DNA of 64,000 nt from Spirosoma sp. Lineage in GTDB: Bacteria > Bacteroidota > Bacteroidia > Cytophagales > Spirosomataceae. Below, one piece after another: positions 16,766-26,462 of the stretch (positions are counted from its first letter, which is position 1; each line of letters begins with the position of its first letter). Under the pieces are notes generated by a model. That model had not been told where the DNA came from and did not search any database. It saw only the letters and a list, made by a program, of their open reading frames with translations. Location of the stretch: positions 62,001 to 126,000 of the forward strand of contig NZ_JAPLET010000014.1 of NCBI RefSeq assembly GCF_026391055.1. Direction: 5' to 3'. A program made the position numbers and the translations under genes.

Positions 16766-18361
16766 ATGATGAATTCAGCAACACAAGCCGACGAGCTGAT
16801 TGATTCTTTCAACCAGGAAACCCGCCGAATTGCCAATGCGTGTTCGGTTAATATTCCGACCCATTGGCGCTATAAGAATCAGGTCAGAAAAGGGTGGATT
16901 AACCTGACACATCTGTTTCGGGGTACAATGATTTTAGGAGCACCCGGAACAGGTAAAACCGAAACCTTTGTCCAAAATTTTGTACATCAGCTTTTGGAGA
17001 AAGAATTCACGATGGCCATTTACGATTATAAATCGCCTGAGCTAAGCAGGCTGGCTTATACGCATTACATTGACAATCTGAAAAAAACGACGAACCAATC
17101 GGGAGTAAGCCCTTCGTTTCATGCCATCAATTTTACTGATCCCCGTTATTCGTCGCGTTGTAATCCATTTTTGGCCGAGCGGTTCACCAATAGCTTCGAA
17201 GCCTTAGAAGCCGCGAAAAACCTACTGTACAATGTAAATAGATCTTGGAGTCTGAAGGGGGAGGGAGATTTTTTCGTTGAGGTGGCGATCAATTATTTAA
17301 CTGCCTGTATCTGGTACATGAAGCGCTACAACGATCGGCAGGAAGCGAATTATGAAGATAGGTTGCCGACTGAAGAACGAGCTGCGGCCACTAAATCAAA
17401 TCGCTTTAACTACTGCACCCTACCCCACATCATTGAATTTGCAACAAGGCCTACCGAAGAGATCATTCCGTTACTCAAGGCCGAGCCCGAGCTGGCCCAT
17501 TTGATGGAAGCCATAACCAACATTGATGCAAATGATACGCGTGAACACATGGAGGGGCTGTTGAAGGTGATGCAACTAAGCCTGTCCACCTTAAAAAATC
17601 CGGTGCTCTACTGGATTATGACAGGGAGTGAAGCATTGGTAGATATCAATAATCCGAGTAATCCTAAAATACTGTGTCTGGGAAACGATCCAGCCTCGGG
17701 CCACTTGTTTTCTGTCCCATTAGCGTTGATTTCACACTTGCTGGCCAAACAGGTCAATCATCCCCATCAACGACCCAGTGCGTTAATCTTCGACGAATTT
17801 CCTACCCTTTATTTAAGCGAATTTGACAGTCTGTTAGCCACGGCCCGGTTCAATAAAATTGCCCTCTGCTTATCGGTTCAGGATCTTACTCAACTTGAAA
17901 ACAAATATGGCAAAGTTAAAGCTCAGGCTCTCTTTACCATGAGTGGAACGATACTGGCCGGACAAGTGCGGGGCACCTCAGCGCAACAAATCGCTGATCG
18001 GTTGACAAAGCGACTGGAAACAGTAAAACTATCCAAAAGCTGGTCCTTTTTCGTTAAACCGAACGCAACGCAAGCACCCCGTATATCATCCGCCACTTTA
18101 AACGCTTTACCCTATGGCTGCTTTGCCGGGGAAGTAGCTACGCAGGTTGATGCTCCTCCCACGCACCCCGTTTTTTTCGCTCAGGTGACTGCCAGAAAAG
18201 CAAAGCTTGCGGAGAATCTCGCTGAACTACCTATAAATCCTGAACTGGCTATGCTGACAGATCAGCAGCTTGGCCAGCGATTGAATGACCATATGGCGGC
18301 AATTCAACAGGAAGTCACGGTTTTACTTCAGCAGGAACGGCAGCGCCACAAGCTGCGCTAA
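16766..18361 (+). CDS. VirD4/TraG-type coupling protein paralogue lacking membrane segments
   Basis: 531 residues. P-loop GAPGTGKT near 55-62, Walker B ALIFDEFPTLYL near 342-353, then LSVQDLTQLENKYG, a typical TraM/TraD-like coupling-protein region. There is no hydrophobic segment before the P-loop, only a short NIPTHWRYKNQVRKGWINLTH lead-in that also appears in the next gene (NIPTLFTYKKKLYKGWINVVN). The two genes are clearly paralogous across the whole ATPase part. Without the anchor, this copy is presumably cytosolic or joins mixed hexamers with the next protein. Start chosen at the first ATG of MMNSATQ. Confidence 0.8.
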   Translation: MMNSATQADELIDSFNQETRRIANACSVNIPTHWRYKNQVRKGWINLTHLFRGTMILGAPGTGKTETFVQNFVHQLLEKEFTMAIYDYKSPELSRLAYTHYIDNLKKTTNQSGVSPSFHAINFTDPRYSSRCNPFLAERFTNSFEALEAAKNLLYNVNRSWSLKGEGDFFVEVAINYLTACIWYMKRYNDRQEANYEDRLPTEERAAATKSNRFNYCTLPHIIEFATRPTEEIIPLLKAEPELAHLMEAITNIDANDTREHMEGLLKVMQLSLSTLKNPVLYWIMTGSEALVDINNPSNPKILCLGNDPASGHLFSVPLALISHLLAKQVNHPHQRPSALIFDEFPTLYLSEFDSLLATARFNKIALCLSVQDLTQLENKYGKVKAQALFTMSGTILAGQVRGTSAQQIADRLTKRLETVKLSKSWSFFVKPNATQAPRISSATLNALPYGCFAGEVATQVDAPPTHPVFFAQVTARKAKLAENLAELPINPELAMLTDQQLGQRLNDHMAAIQQEVTVLLQQERQRHKLR

Positions 18362-18435
18362 CCCTTGCGCAAAGCCATCGGGCTAGTCAGCAGCGGGATT
18401 ATTCTTAATTGTAAATCAAAACAAGTCTTATCGTC

Positions 18436-20628
18436 ATGGCTAATTCACAAGAACAGGACAAAGAGTACAGAGGTATCCTGAACACCATCATGTTTATGGG
18501 GTATGCAGTCCTCTTATTTCATTTTTATGTTTTCTGTAACAACGTTTTTCAGCAGTTAGGGATACCCCTGGGCTTACTGGATCGGTTCATTCGCTCCTTG
18601 AACAGTTCGACGCACATATTTGAGCAAGTGTGGTATTCCAAGCTGGCAGCGCTGTTTTTATTACTTGTCTATGTACTGGGGAATAAGTCCAAAAAGAATA
18701 TTACGGCAACCTGGAACGATGCCTTTCTGTACGGACTGATTGGTATTCTCCTCTACTTTGGGAGCGCACTGCTGTTGACTCTTCGGACTCTAAGCTACAA
18801 TACAATTAACCTGTTATACGTCCTATCAACCGTGTCGGGTTATTTAACCCTGATCAAGGCGGCGGGCATTGCCGACAGTATCATCAATTTAAAAATGGGC
18901 GATGACCCGTTCAATGAAGAGAACGAGAGCTTCATGCAAGAAACAGAGTTGGTCGACAATGAATATTCCGTAAACATCCCCACCCTGTTCACCTACAAAA
19001 AAAAGCTTTACAAGGGGTGGATTAATGTTGTCAACGTATTTCGGGCGGCGATGGTCCTGGGAACGCCTGGTTCCGGGAAATCCTTTGCCGTAGTCAATAA
19101 TTACATTCGCCAGCAGATACAAAAAGGATTTACGATGTTTATCTACGACTTCAAATTTCCCGACTTATCGCGCATCGCTTATTTCTACTTACTCAAACAT
19201 CAGGATGTATATAAGAAGATGTACGGCAAAGTACCCCGGTTTTACACGATCAATTTTGACGACCCCCGTCGCTCTCATCGGTGTAATCCACTCTTACCCC
19301 GTCTTATGACTGACATCATTGATGCCCAGGAGGCTAGTGCTACTATCCTGCTGAATCTGAATAAAAGCTGGTTACAAAAGCAGGGCGACTTCTTTGTCGA
19401 GTCACCGATAACATTTCTGATGTCCTGCATCTGGTACATGAAACGGTTCAATGACCGTCAGGTTGAGGTTTTTTTAGACACACTTCCTGAATCGGAGCGG
19501 GGAAAGCTAGGGGTTGCGGATCATATCAATTACTGTACGTTTCCGCACATTATTGAATTCGCCAATCACGATTATGAAGAGATATTTCCCTTAATGGCGG
19601 CTGAGACTGAACTTGAGAATTTAATTCAGCCGTTCTTCAGCGCCTTAAAAAACGGGGCAAAAGAGCAGTTAGAAGGTCAAATTGCATCGGCGCGAATTCC
19701 CTTATCGCGCATGGCGTCTCCCAGCCTCTACTGGGTGATGACCGGCAATGATTTCTCCCTGGACATTAATAATCCCGATGCTCCCAAAATTCTTTGTGTT
19801 GGTAATAATCCTGACCGCCAGTCGGTCTACGGAGCAGCCCTGGGGCTCTACAATGCCCGCCTTATCAAGCTTGTAAACCGCAAAGGCCGACTGAAAAGCT
19901 CCATCATCGTTGATGAGCTACCCACTATTTATATGCGAGGGTTGGATAACCTGATTGCCACGGCTCGTTCTAATAAAGTGTCTACCTTATTAGGGTTACA
20001 GGATTTGACTCAGCTTATACGGGATTACGGAGATAAAGAAGCAAAAGCAATTTTTAACACGATTGGCAACATATTCAGTGGACAGGTTGTCGGAGAAACG
20101 GCCAAAAATCTATCGAGTCGTTTCGGTAAAAACGTACAGCAGCGTCAAAGCTTTAACGTGACCGAGAAAGAAACAACAACTAATTTTTCGACGGCCATGG
20201 ATTCGGTCATTCCCGAAAGTAAAATCAGCAACCTGTCCCAGGGGTGGTTTGTCGGATCGATAGCGGACAACTTTGACGCAACCATCAAGCAAAAAATATT
20301 TCATGCGCAGATCGTCGTCGATAAAGAAATGATCGAAGAGCTAAGTAAGCTCCCCGAGATACCGGCCCTTAAAGCCTACGAAAACCTGAGTGACAAACAG
20401 GTGCAGGACATGATGAACGAGCAGTTTAAACAAGTGAAGACCGAGGTAACGAATCTGATCAAAACAGAATTAGACGCTATTCGTCAGGGACCGAACAGTC
20501 ATTTGCTACGGGATCTGCGCACTGCTGATCCCAACTATTTAACGGGAGAAGCTGCCAATGAAGAAGCCACCTATGAGGATACAGAGGAGTATGACGCAGT
20601 AAACGATGAATACGCCGTGGATAATTAA
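18436..20628 (+). CDS. type IV coupling protein (VirD4/TraG family)
   Basis: 730 residues with about four membrane segments in the first 155 (near 15-35, 70-88, 97-118, 120-142), then the ATPase domain. P-loop GTPGSGKS near 206-213, Walker B SSIIVDELPTIYM near 488-500, LLGLQDLTQLIRDYG after it. The acidic C-terminal tail (about 695-730) is not in the first copy. This is the canonical membrane-anchored protein that passes the relaxase-DNA complex to the channel (MobC in some Bacteroidetes elements). It lies 74 bp after its paralogue and is followed by a strong terminator. Confidence 0.9.
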   Translation: MANSQEQDKEYRGILNTIMFMGYAVLLFHFYVFCNNVFQQLGIPLGLLDRFIRSLNSSTHIFEQVWYSKLAALFLLLVYVLGNKSKKNITATWNDAFLYGLIGILLYFGSALLLTLRTLSYNTINLLYVLSTVSGYLTLIKAAGIADSIINLKMGDDPFNEENESFMQETELVDNEYSVNIPTLFTYKKKLYKGWINVVNVFRAAMVLGTPGSGKSFAVVNNYIRQQIQKGFTMFIYDFKFPDLSRIAYFYLLKHQDVYKKMYGKVPRFYTINFDDPRRSHRCNPLLPRLMTDIIDAQEASATILLNLNKSWLQKQGDFFVESPITFLMSCIWYMKRFNDRQVEVFLDTLPESERGKLGVADHINYCTFPHIIEFANHDYEEIFPLMAAETELENLIQPFFSALKNGAKEQLEGQIASARIPLSRMASPSLYWVMTGNDFSLDINNPDAPKILCVGNNPDRQSVYGAALGLYNARLIKLVNRKGRLKSSIIVDELPTIYMRGLDNLIATARSNKVSTLLGLQDLTQLIRDYGDKEAKAIFNTIGNIFSGQVVGETAKNLSSRFGKNVQQRQSFNVTEKETTTNFSTAMDSVIPESKISNLSQGWFVGSIADNFDATIKQKIFHAQIVVDKEMIEELSKLPEIPALKAYENLSDKQVQDMMNEQFKQVKTEVTNLIKTELDAIRQGPNSHLLRDLRTADPNYLTGEAANEEATYEDTEEYDAVNDEYAVDN

Positions 20629-20652
20629 CCCCTAAGCTAAACCTGTTCAGAG

Positions 20653-20681
20653 AGGCACTTGACTAGTCAAGTGCCTTTTTT
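20653..20681 (+). terminator. intrinsic terminator after the coupling-protein gene
   Basis: AGGCACTTGA, loop CTAG, then TCAAGTGCCT and a run of T. The stem is perfect, and the structure ends the mob operon. Confidence 0.9.
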
Positions 20682-20796
20682 ATTCAGCATTCGGAACGGG
20701 GTAGCCCGAAAGGTACTTGTCGCCACTTTAACATACCGACGGCTTAATTTATCCGGTAGGAATGCCTTTTCGGTCTGTCGAAAAAGAGCCTTTATA

Positions 20797-21852
20797 CTAC
20801 TTTCTCCGTTGATAAACGGATGACCGGCCGGAACGGGAAACGCTGGATTTAGATTCGTCTAACGCATTGAGTAACAAAAAACAGTATGAAGCCGGATTAA
20901 CAGGTTGGGTACCCGCTAAAACGGTGTAATGAAGGTGTGGCCCCGTGGCTAAGCCTGTCGATCCAACCCGGCCAATTACTTGTCCCCGGCGAACAACCTC
21001 TCCCACGAGTACCGAATGGTCTTCGAGGTGACCGTAGCCGGTTTGATACCCGGAGGGGTGAACAATATAAACAGCCAGCCCCATCCCGGCTGGTTGCCAG
21101 ACAACCCGGTCAACAACGCCATCGGCCGTCGCATACACCGCCGTAAAGCGAGGTTGAGGTAAATCAATACCGGCATGATTCTGTAAGCGACCACTGATGG
21201 GATGAACGCGTAGTCCGTACGCAGATGAAATCCGGAAGTCTTCATAAGAGCGAAGTCGAACGGGTAATATGGATGGAATGGACCGGTATAAATCAAAGGC
21301 AGATTGAGCCGACGCTTTATCTGTCTGACCAAGAGGTATCAGTTGTTGACGGATACGCCGTAAGGAATCCTCCAAAATCGCAACCATAATCGAATCCTGA
21401 TCGACAAACCGTCGAGGGGCCAGTGTCCGATTGTCCAAGCGATACCGTTTACTTGAATCGGCAGCAGTATACTCAATAGGCGCTAATCGATACCGACTTT
21501 GAGAACTGGTATCGCTTTTCAGGGGGCTACCCATGTAGGTTACCAAAAATGATTGTTTGGGGTTAACCGGACGATTTAAGGGAGGGGATAATCGCTTCCC
21601 GTATCCACTAAGACTATCCCGCTTTGGGGAGTTAACCATGGCGTTTTGCTCAGGTATTGGATTGGCCGATGAGTCCACCTCATCCACCATAGGGAGCGCA
21701 AATTCGAGGGCTTCTTGAGGCTGAGGCATCAGGGGCTGATGGCGCTTAATGGGTGAATCCACTTTAAAAATGACCTGAGCCTGAGCCGGGCCCAATACCC
21801 CTCCGCAACTGATACAAAAGCAAAAAATGAAAGTTCTGAGCGAGTAAGTCAT
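20797..21852 (-). CDS. M23-family metallopeptidase (secreted)
   Basis: The frame opens at 21966, but the ATG at 21852 (MTYSLRTFIFCFC) is chosen because it begins a signal peptide ending near AQAQ. The protein has 351 residues. A Ser/Pro-rich region is followed by a C-terminal LytM/M23 domain with the zinc motifs NHAGID (near 224) and GPHLHY (near 305), plus GLRVHPISG and VGSTGLATGP. Such peptidases cut peptidoglycan cross-links and help the transfer channel pass the wall. The gene is convergent to the coupling-protein operon and divergent from the next plus-strand gene. Confidence 0.9.
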   Translation of the reverse strand: MTYSLRTFIFCFCISCGGVLGPAQAQVIFKVDSPIKRHQPLMPQPQEALEFALPMVDEVDSSANPIPEQNAMVNSPKRDSLSGYGKRLSPPLNRPVNPKQSFLVTYMGSPLKSDTSSQSRYRLAPIEYTAADSSKRYRLDNRTLAPRRFVDQDSIMVAILEDSLRRIRQQLIPLGQTDKASAQSAFDLYRSIPSILPVRLRSYEDFRISSAYGLRVHPISGRLQNHAGIDLPQPRFTAVYATADGVVDRVVWQPAGMGLAVYIVHPSGYQTGYGHLEDHSVLVGEVVRRGQVIGRVGSTGLATGPHLHYTVLAGTQPVNPASYCFLLLNALDESKSSVSRSGRSSVYQRRK

Positions 21853-21864
21853 AAGCGGCGAAAC

Positions 21865-21883
21865 GTGACCGAAAAAAAAATGA
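21865..21883 (+). repeat. GTGACCG-A9-TGA motif, copy 4
   Basis: One base different from copies 1-3 (TGA for TAA). It lies in the 132-bp divergent region between the M23 peptidase gene and the gene starting at 21985. Confidence 0.55.
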
Positions 21884-21984
21884 TTTTCATTCCCAAAGTT
21901 ATCCAACTTTCTGTATTGTATTATTACATCTTGATTAGATACTGACCATTTTTTTGCATAAATCACTTAACGTACTGATCCAAG

Positions 21985-24900
21985 ATGCAACCTCAACCCG
22001 TTACAGAACCTGCCCTTGACCTGACGGTTGCTGAGCTGTCGGCTTTTGCCCAGCGGGGCCAATTGCCCCAGCCGATTTTAACCTATCGGCAAGAAAATGA
22101 CAATCGACTACCGGCCAATCTCTACGTTCCCTTGGCTACGATCATCAACAATGATATGGCCGCCCAGGAACGCGCCGCCGCCGTGGGAAAGCCCCTGGAT
22201 GCCCGGCCGTCCGATGATCTACGAACCGTGCTTTACACCCAGGACCCGATCATGCAGGAATTGCTGGAGCCATTTCGCCAGCAACGCATTCAGCAGCAGC
22301 AAAATCCCTTATCTGATGCTGAACAGCAGGGCCTTCAACGGGGTCAGATTCCGGCCTCAATAACTGGCTACCTAAACGATTACGCAGGGGAAATACCAGC
22401 CCATGCGCTAAAGCCGGTTAGTGAGGCAGTCGTTGATACGACTGTAGCCCGTAAGGGGGAGATGTATCCCCAGTTCGAACTCCTGTACACCCGGAGTATT
22501 GAATTACCGGGTTTAGTGGACGAGCCGATTCGTCAGGGGCTGAAGGATCAAGGACTACTGCCAATGGATGCACAAAGCTGGCGCGTTGACATGGCCAGTG
22601 AACGGAGCCGGTCCGATGCCACGCAGTTAGGGATCGCAGAGGGTATTCAAACAACAGAAATGAGTTTGGCATTGCCGGCCCTTGCTCGTCAATTACGACA
22701 GTACCTAGAAGGCGATAACTATTTAAGCAATGAGGAAATATCCCGAGCGATTTTCAACGAAAATACGACTCGGCAGCAAATGCATCAATTGGTCGAAAAG
22801 TTAGATACGACCAGACAGCCTGAGGTGCAGCAGCGGGTTACGGATTACTTGATGGAGTTGAAAGAAACAACGCAACAGTTTCCAGCCGTAGTACACCACG
22901 GACCTAGTACGCCGATTGACATGGTTAGTTTGATGAATGTGGTTCGAAATCATCAATCGGGCGAAACGCCGCTAACCTTACCACCACCGGGTGAAGCGGT
23001 AAAGAACATTGATTTGTTAGAGCGCCTTAAAAAAGCGTTCGACTCAACGGAACCTGTTCAGGATCAAAAACGGTCGATAAATACTCCAACGGATCAGGAT
23101 GCTAAGGAAACAACCATAAAGCCCGCTAATGTTGCTTTTGATTCGGTAAAATCGCCCGCCCTACCTGGTCGTTCAGTAGCGGAAGGGGATGCATCATTGC
23201 CTATGCCCGGCGAAAAAGGGCCCAATCCGGCACCGGCCAAACGGGTAGCTGACGAAGGAGAATCATCATGGGGTTTATTAACGAAAATCCTTCAATTGAA
23301 ATTAACTGAAGGGGGTATGGTGTCCAATTTTCTGAATAATTACAAAATTGTTCAGGACCTGATGGACAAACTGTTTAAGGGAGAGAACTTTGGTTTCAAG
23401 CGGAAGCCAACCGACGAGCCAACTACGCCGGATGGTTCATCGAAAGCCAATCAGCTGTCACTGGAGGAATTAATTCGGGAACTCGAACGGCGAACGCGTC
23501 CCGCGGGAATCAACCAGGCCGACGTTCAGAAAGTGACGGCCAATCAACCGATTGACCCAAAACCAACGGCAAGCCCCAATTCCCGGTCTCAACAAGTCGA
23601 TTCAGAGCGGCCTGGACCGCCAGTAAGCGTGGATACTACTACCCGTCAGTACGGCCAGACCACAGCACCAGAAGCTGGGCCAAAATCGATGGTGTCCCGG
23701 ATAATGGATCATTTTTTGGACAAGCTGGCTATAAAACTGCTCGACCGGTTGGAGTCGCGTCAGCAAACCAGACCTTCAGAAACTAGTACTACAACTGCTG
23801 TTACCAATTCGCCGGCACGGGTATTAGCTACGGATGTACTCAAGTCGACGGCAGCTCATCAGCCAACCGTATCCGCGGCAACGGCTCATAGCCAGGCCTC
23901 AGATAAACAAGCCACGACCCAACCCATTGTACCTGAAACATTTCGGCAGCAGGCCGCCTACGTGAACCAGGAAAAGCGCTACAGCTGGGAACAGATCAAG
24001 CCCCAGATGGATAAACTGGGCATTTCAGAAAAATCAATTGATCCGTTGAACAAAGCATTATTACTGGATGGCTATGCTACGCACCCGAACGTATCCTTCA
24101 CCATAAAGGACAGAAACGGTATAGTAGCCCCAGCCCAGGGAAAACTGCTGCTCATTGAGATTCCAGGTAAAGGGCCCCAGGTTCACATTGAGCCACCCCA
24201 ACTCAAAACCTCATTGTCTGTCCCGAAGGGGCTTAACTTATATACAGAGGACATTATGCGGTTGCAAAGGACAGGCATGGCTAACCGACCCGTTGAGTAC
24301 ACGGATGCTCAAACCGCTACCAAACGGGAAGTTCTGGTCGGCTATGATCCGGTAGCTAAACTACTGCGGACCATTGATAAAGAATCCATAAAAGTGCCCG
24401 CTGAGGTTAAGGGTCAGCCATTGACCACCCAGCAACAGGAGCTGCTGCGCGACGGTAAACAAATCAAGTTAACGGGGCTGCTAGATGAGAATAAAAAGCC
24501 CTATGCGGCAACGCTACAATTCTCGGCGGTGGAGGGGCAGTTTCGACTGGATCGTATCGGCAAAAAGCAGCGGGAAACGATCCCGCAGAACATCAAACAA
24601 GGCCCTTTGCAACCTCAGCCGGCAAGTGGGGATAAGCCGAATCAGGGTTTTGTGATTTATCTCAAATCGCTGACGCCAGAGAACAATCAGAAGTGGCTCA
24701 ATACAACCCTCGACGTAAAAACGGGGGATGGACTTGAACAGCGTAAAAAAGTTAAAGAACTGACTTACTCGGATTCCATTGCGGTCAAAAAGGATGGGGT
24801 TTCAAAGGCATACTTGCCCCTTACGATGAAACCGCAAGACAACACCTTGTTATCACCGTCGGAACAGGCCCGATTACTGACGAAACTGGAAAGAAATCCG

Positions 24901-25179
24901 CCTATCGGTGGCATTCGCCTACAGGAAGCCAAGCCTCATGAATTGGAGAAAGCCAAAGCCCGCTTCCAGCCCCAGACCCAAACGGATACCAGCGTTGTTT
25001 CAAAAAATGGAGCGACCCGAATAACGCAAAACCAGACGGGTAATCTTGAGCAAAAACCGGCTGGTAACGCGCGGCAGAATTCGGACTCGACCAACGAGAA
25101 AAAAGGGCCAACCAACGCCGTTAAATCAGCCGCACCGGCGGACCGGCCTAAACAACCCACGGTTCGCCGTCACTCTTAA
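21985..25179 (+). CDS. large protein with C-terminal DUF4099/DUF3945-type module
   Basis: 1064 residues. The first ~320 form a helical, Gln-rich region; residues 330-650 are low-complexity linker around a short helical part (near 425-500). A module starts near 660 with RYSWEQIKPQMDKLGI and continues through GKGPQVHIEPPQL, RLQRTGMANRP and LVGYDP (near 790) to about 860. It is followed by a second related stretch and a basic tail. DUF4099/DUF3945 proteins are common in Bacteroidetes conjugative elements; their role is unknown. It starts a tandem series of three proteins with this module. The gene may be under the motif at 21865. Confidence 0.7.
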   Translation: MQPQPVTEPALDLTVAELSAFAQRGQLPQPILTYRQENDNRLPANLYVPLATIINNDMAAQERAAAVGKPLDARPSDDLRTVLYTQDPIMQELLEPFRQQRIQQQQNPLSDAEQQGLQRGQIPASITGYLNDYAGEIPAHALKPVSEAVVDTTVARKGEMYPQFELLYTRSIELPGLVDEPIRQGLKDQGLLPMDAQSWRVDMASERSRSDATQLGIAEGIQTTEMSLALPALARQLRQYLEGDNYLSNEEISRAIFNENTTRQQMHQLVEKLDTTRQPEVQQRVTDYLMELKETTQQFPAVVHHGPSTPIDMVSLMNVVRNHQSGETPLTLPPPGEAVKNIDLLERLKKAFDSTEPVQDQKRSINTPTDQDAKETTIKPANVAFDSVKSPALPGRSVAEGDASLPMPGEKGPNPAPAKRVADEGESSWGLLTKILQLKLTEGGMVSNFLNNYKIVQDLMDKLFKGENFGFKRKPTDEPTTPDGSSKANQLSLEELIRELERRTRPAGINQADVQKVTANQPIDPKPTASPNSRSQQVDSERPGPPVSVDTTTRQYGQTTAPEAGPKSMVSRIMDHFLDKLAIKLLDRLESRQQTRPSETSTTTAVTNSPARVLATDVLKSTAAHQPTVSAATAHSQASDKQATTQPIVPETFRQQAAYVNQEKRYSWEQIKPQMDKLGISEKSIDPLNKALLLDGYATHPNVSFTIKDRNGIVAPAQGKLLLIEIPGKGPQVHIEPPQLKTSLSVPKGLNLYTEDIMRLQRTGMANRPVEYTDAQTATKREVLVGYDPVAKLLRTIDKESIKVPAEVKGQPLTTQQQELLRDGKQIKLTGLLDENKKPYAATLQFSAVEGQFRLDRIGKKQRETIPQNIKQGPLQPQPASGDKPNQGFVIYLKSLTPENNQKWLNTTLDVKTGDGLEQRKKVKELTYSDSIAVKKDGVSKAYLPLTMKPQDNTLLSPSEQARLLTKLERNPPIGGIRLQEAKPHELEKAKARFQPQTQTDTSVVSKNGATRITQNQTGNLEQKPAGNARQNSDSTNEKKGPTNAVKSAAPADRPKQPTVRRHS

Positions 25180-25201
25180 GATTTCAATCAATACCGACAC
25201 T

Positions 25202-26404
25202 ATGGCTTCTACAGATTATAACAGCTTAAACAGGGTCGAAAAGCCCGTTAATCCGCGTCCGCTGGAAACCGGCAACCGCTTCACCTGGGAGCAACTGGAA
25301 ATGCAGCTTAAACCGCTGGGTATTCAAAAGGAAAGCTTATCGCCCGAGGATATGCGCGAGCTATTAAATGCCCGTCGTACGTCCAGCCTAACCCTGAATC
25401 AAACGGATAGCAACGGAACCACTACCCCGGTTCAGGGCCGTTTATTTGTCTATGACGATCCGGGGAAAGGTCCCCGCGTTGAACTGATTCCCCGGCAACT
25501 AGAGCGAACGCCGGCCCCCCGCTTTTTGGGCTACCAGCTCACGCACGAAGATCACATCCGGCTGCAACGAACCGGTGAATTAGGCCGTCCCGTCCCGTTG
25601 ACGGATAAAGAGACCAATCAACAGTTTATGGGATTGGTGGGCTATGATCCCCAGACAAATCGGCTGACCGTCTTTCGGCAAGAACGATTCGTACCACCAA
25701 CCGTTCTACGCAACGTGCCCATTACGGACAAACAGCAGCAGACGCTGAAAAACCACGGAGTCATCCGGGTAAAAAACATGACGGGTCTGGATGGCAAGCC
25801 CTTTACCGCCGACGTGCAGGTAGCCGCCCATAAACGAGGGTTGAAATTTACGCCTGTCAACCAGGCGGCTCTCAACGCCCTCCAGGTAAAACGAGATACG
25901 CAACGAAATGCGCCACAACCCGCTGAGTTGACGCCTAAACAGGTTGCTCGTCAGGCGGCCGACGAACAATGGAAGAAAACGATCGTATCGGCCAAGGATG
26001 AAAAAGGCCAAATCGTTCGCAAACCTGCGGGCGCATTAACCTATCAGGATATGATTCGGGTCAATAAGGTAAGTGACTCACCGGTTGAATGGAGGCCCTT
26101 AAACCGTATCCCCCATGGCCAGGAATTGAAAAGTCCAAGGGCGCAGGCTAAAATGGAAATTCTGGATTATCGAAAGGAACAGAGTGGGGTCGTATTGCCA
26201 CCCAAAAAAACCGCGACAGCGGAGGAAATTAAGCGAGCTGATCAAAAATTTTCATCGTTGTCGGAGGGAAGAACGCCCGCGCGTACGGCTACCCCGCCAA
26301 GCCCCGCACGCCAAAATGAGCCCGTAGCAAAGACGGATAAAAATACGAAACAGACTGAGCCCATTGCCTCGGCTAAAGCGGGATACGGTAAGAAACGGGT
26401 ATAA
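25202..26404 (+). CDS. DUF4099/DUF3945-type protein, second in series
   Basis: The frame is open upstream to 25046, inside the preceding gene, but the ATG at 25202 (MASTDYNSLNRVEKP) is chosen: it lies 22 bp after that gene's stop. 400 residues. The module begins near 25 with RFTWEQLEMQLKPLGI and includes GKGPRVELIPRQL, RLQRTGELGRPVPL and LVGYDPQTNRL, aligned with residues 660-850 of the previous protein. A conserved second part (KPFTADVQVAAHKRGLKF) follows, and the tail is Lys/Pro-rich. Function unknown. Confidence 0.7.
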   Translation: MASTDYNSLNRVEKPVNPRPLETGNRFTWEQLEMQLKPLGIQKESLSPEDMRELLNARRTSSLTLNQTDSNGTTTPVQGRLFVYDDPGKGPRVELIPRQLERTPAPRFLGYQLTHEDHIRLQRTGELGRPVPLTDKETNQQFMGLVGYDPQTNRLTVFRQERFVPPTVLRNVPITDKQQQTLKNHGVIRVKNMTGLDGKPFTADVQVAAHKRGLKFTPVNQAALNALQVKRDTQRNAPQPAELTPKQVARQAADEQWKKTIVSAKDEKGQIVRKPAGALTYQDMIRVNKVSDSPVEWRPLNRIPHGQELKSPRAQAKMEILDYRKEQSGVVLPPKKTATAEEIKRADQKFSSLSEGRTPARTATPPSPARQNEPVAKTDKNTKQTEPIASAKAGYGKKRV

Positions 26405-26462
26405 AACGCTATTATAAACGAGTGAGCTTGTAATTTCACGTTATATACAAAATATTAAATGA

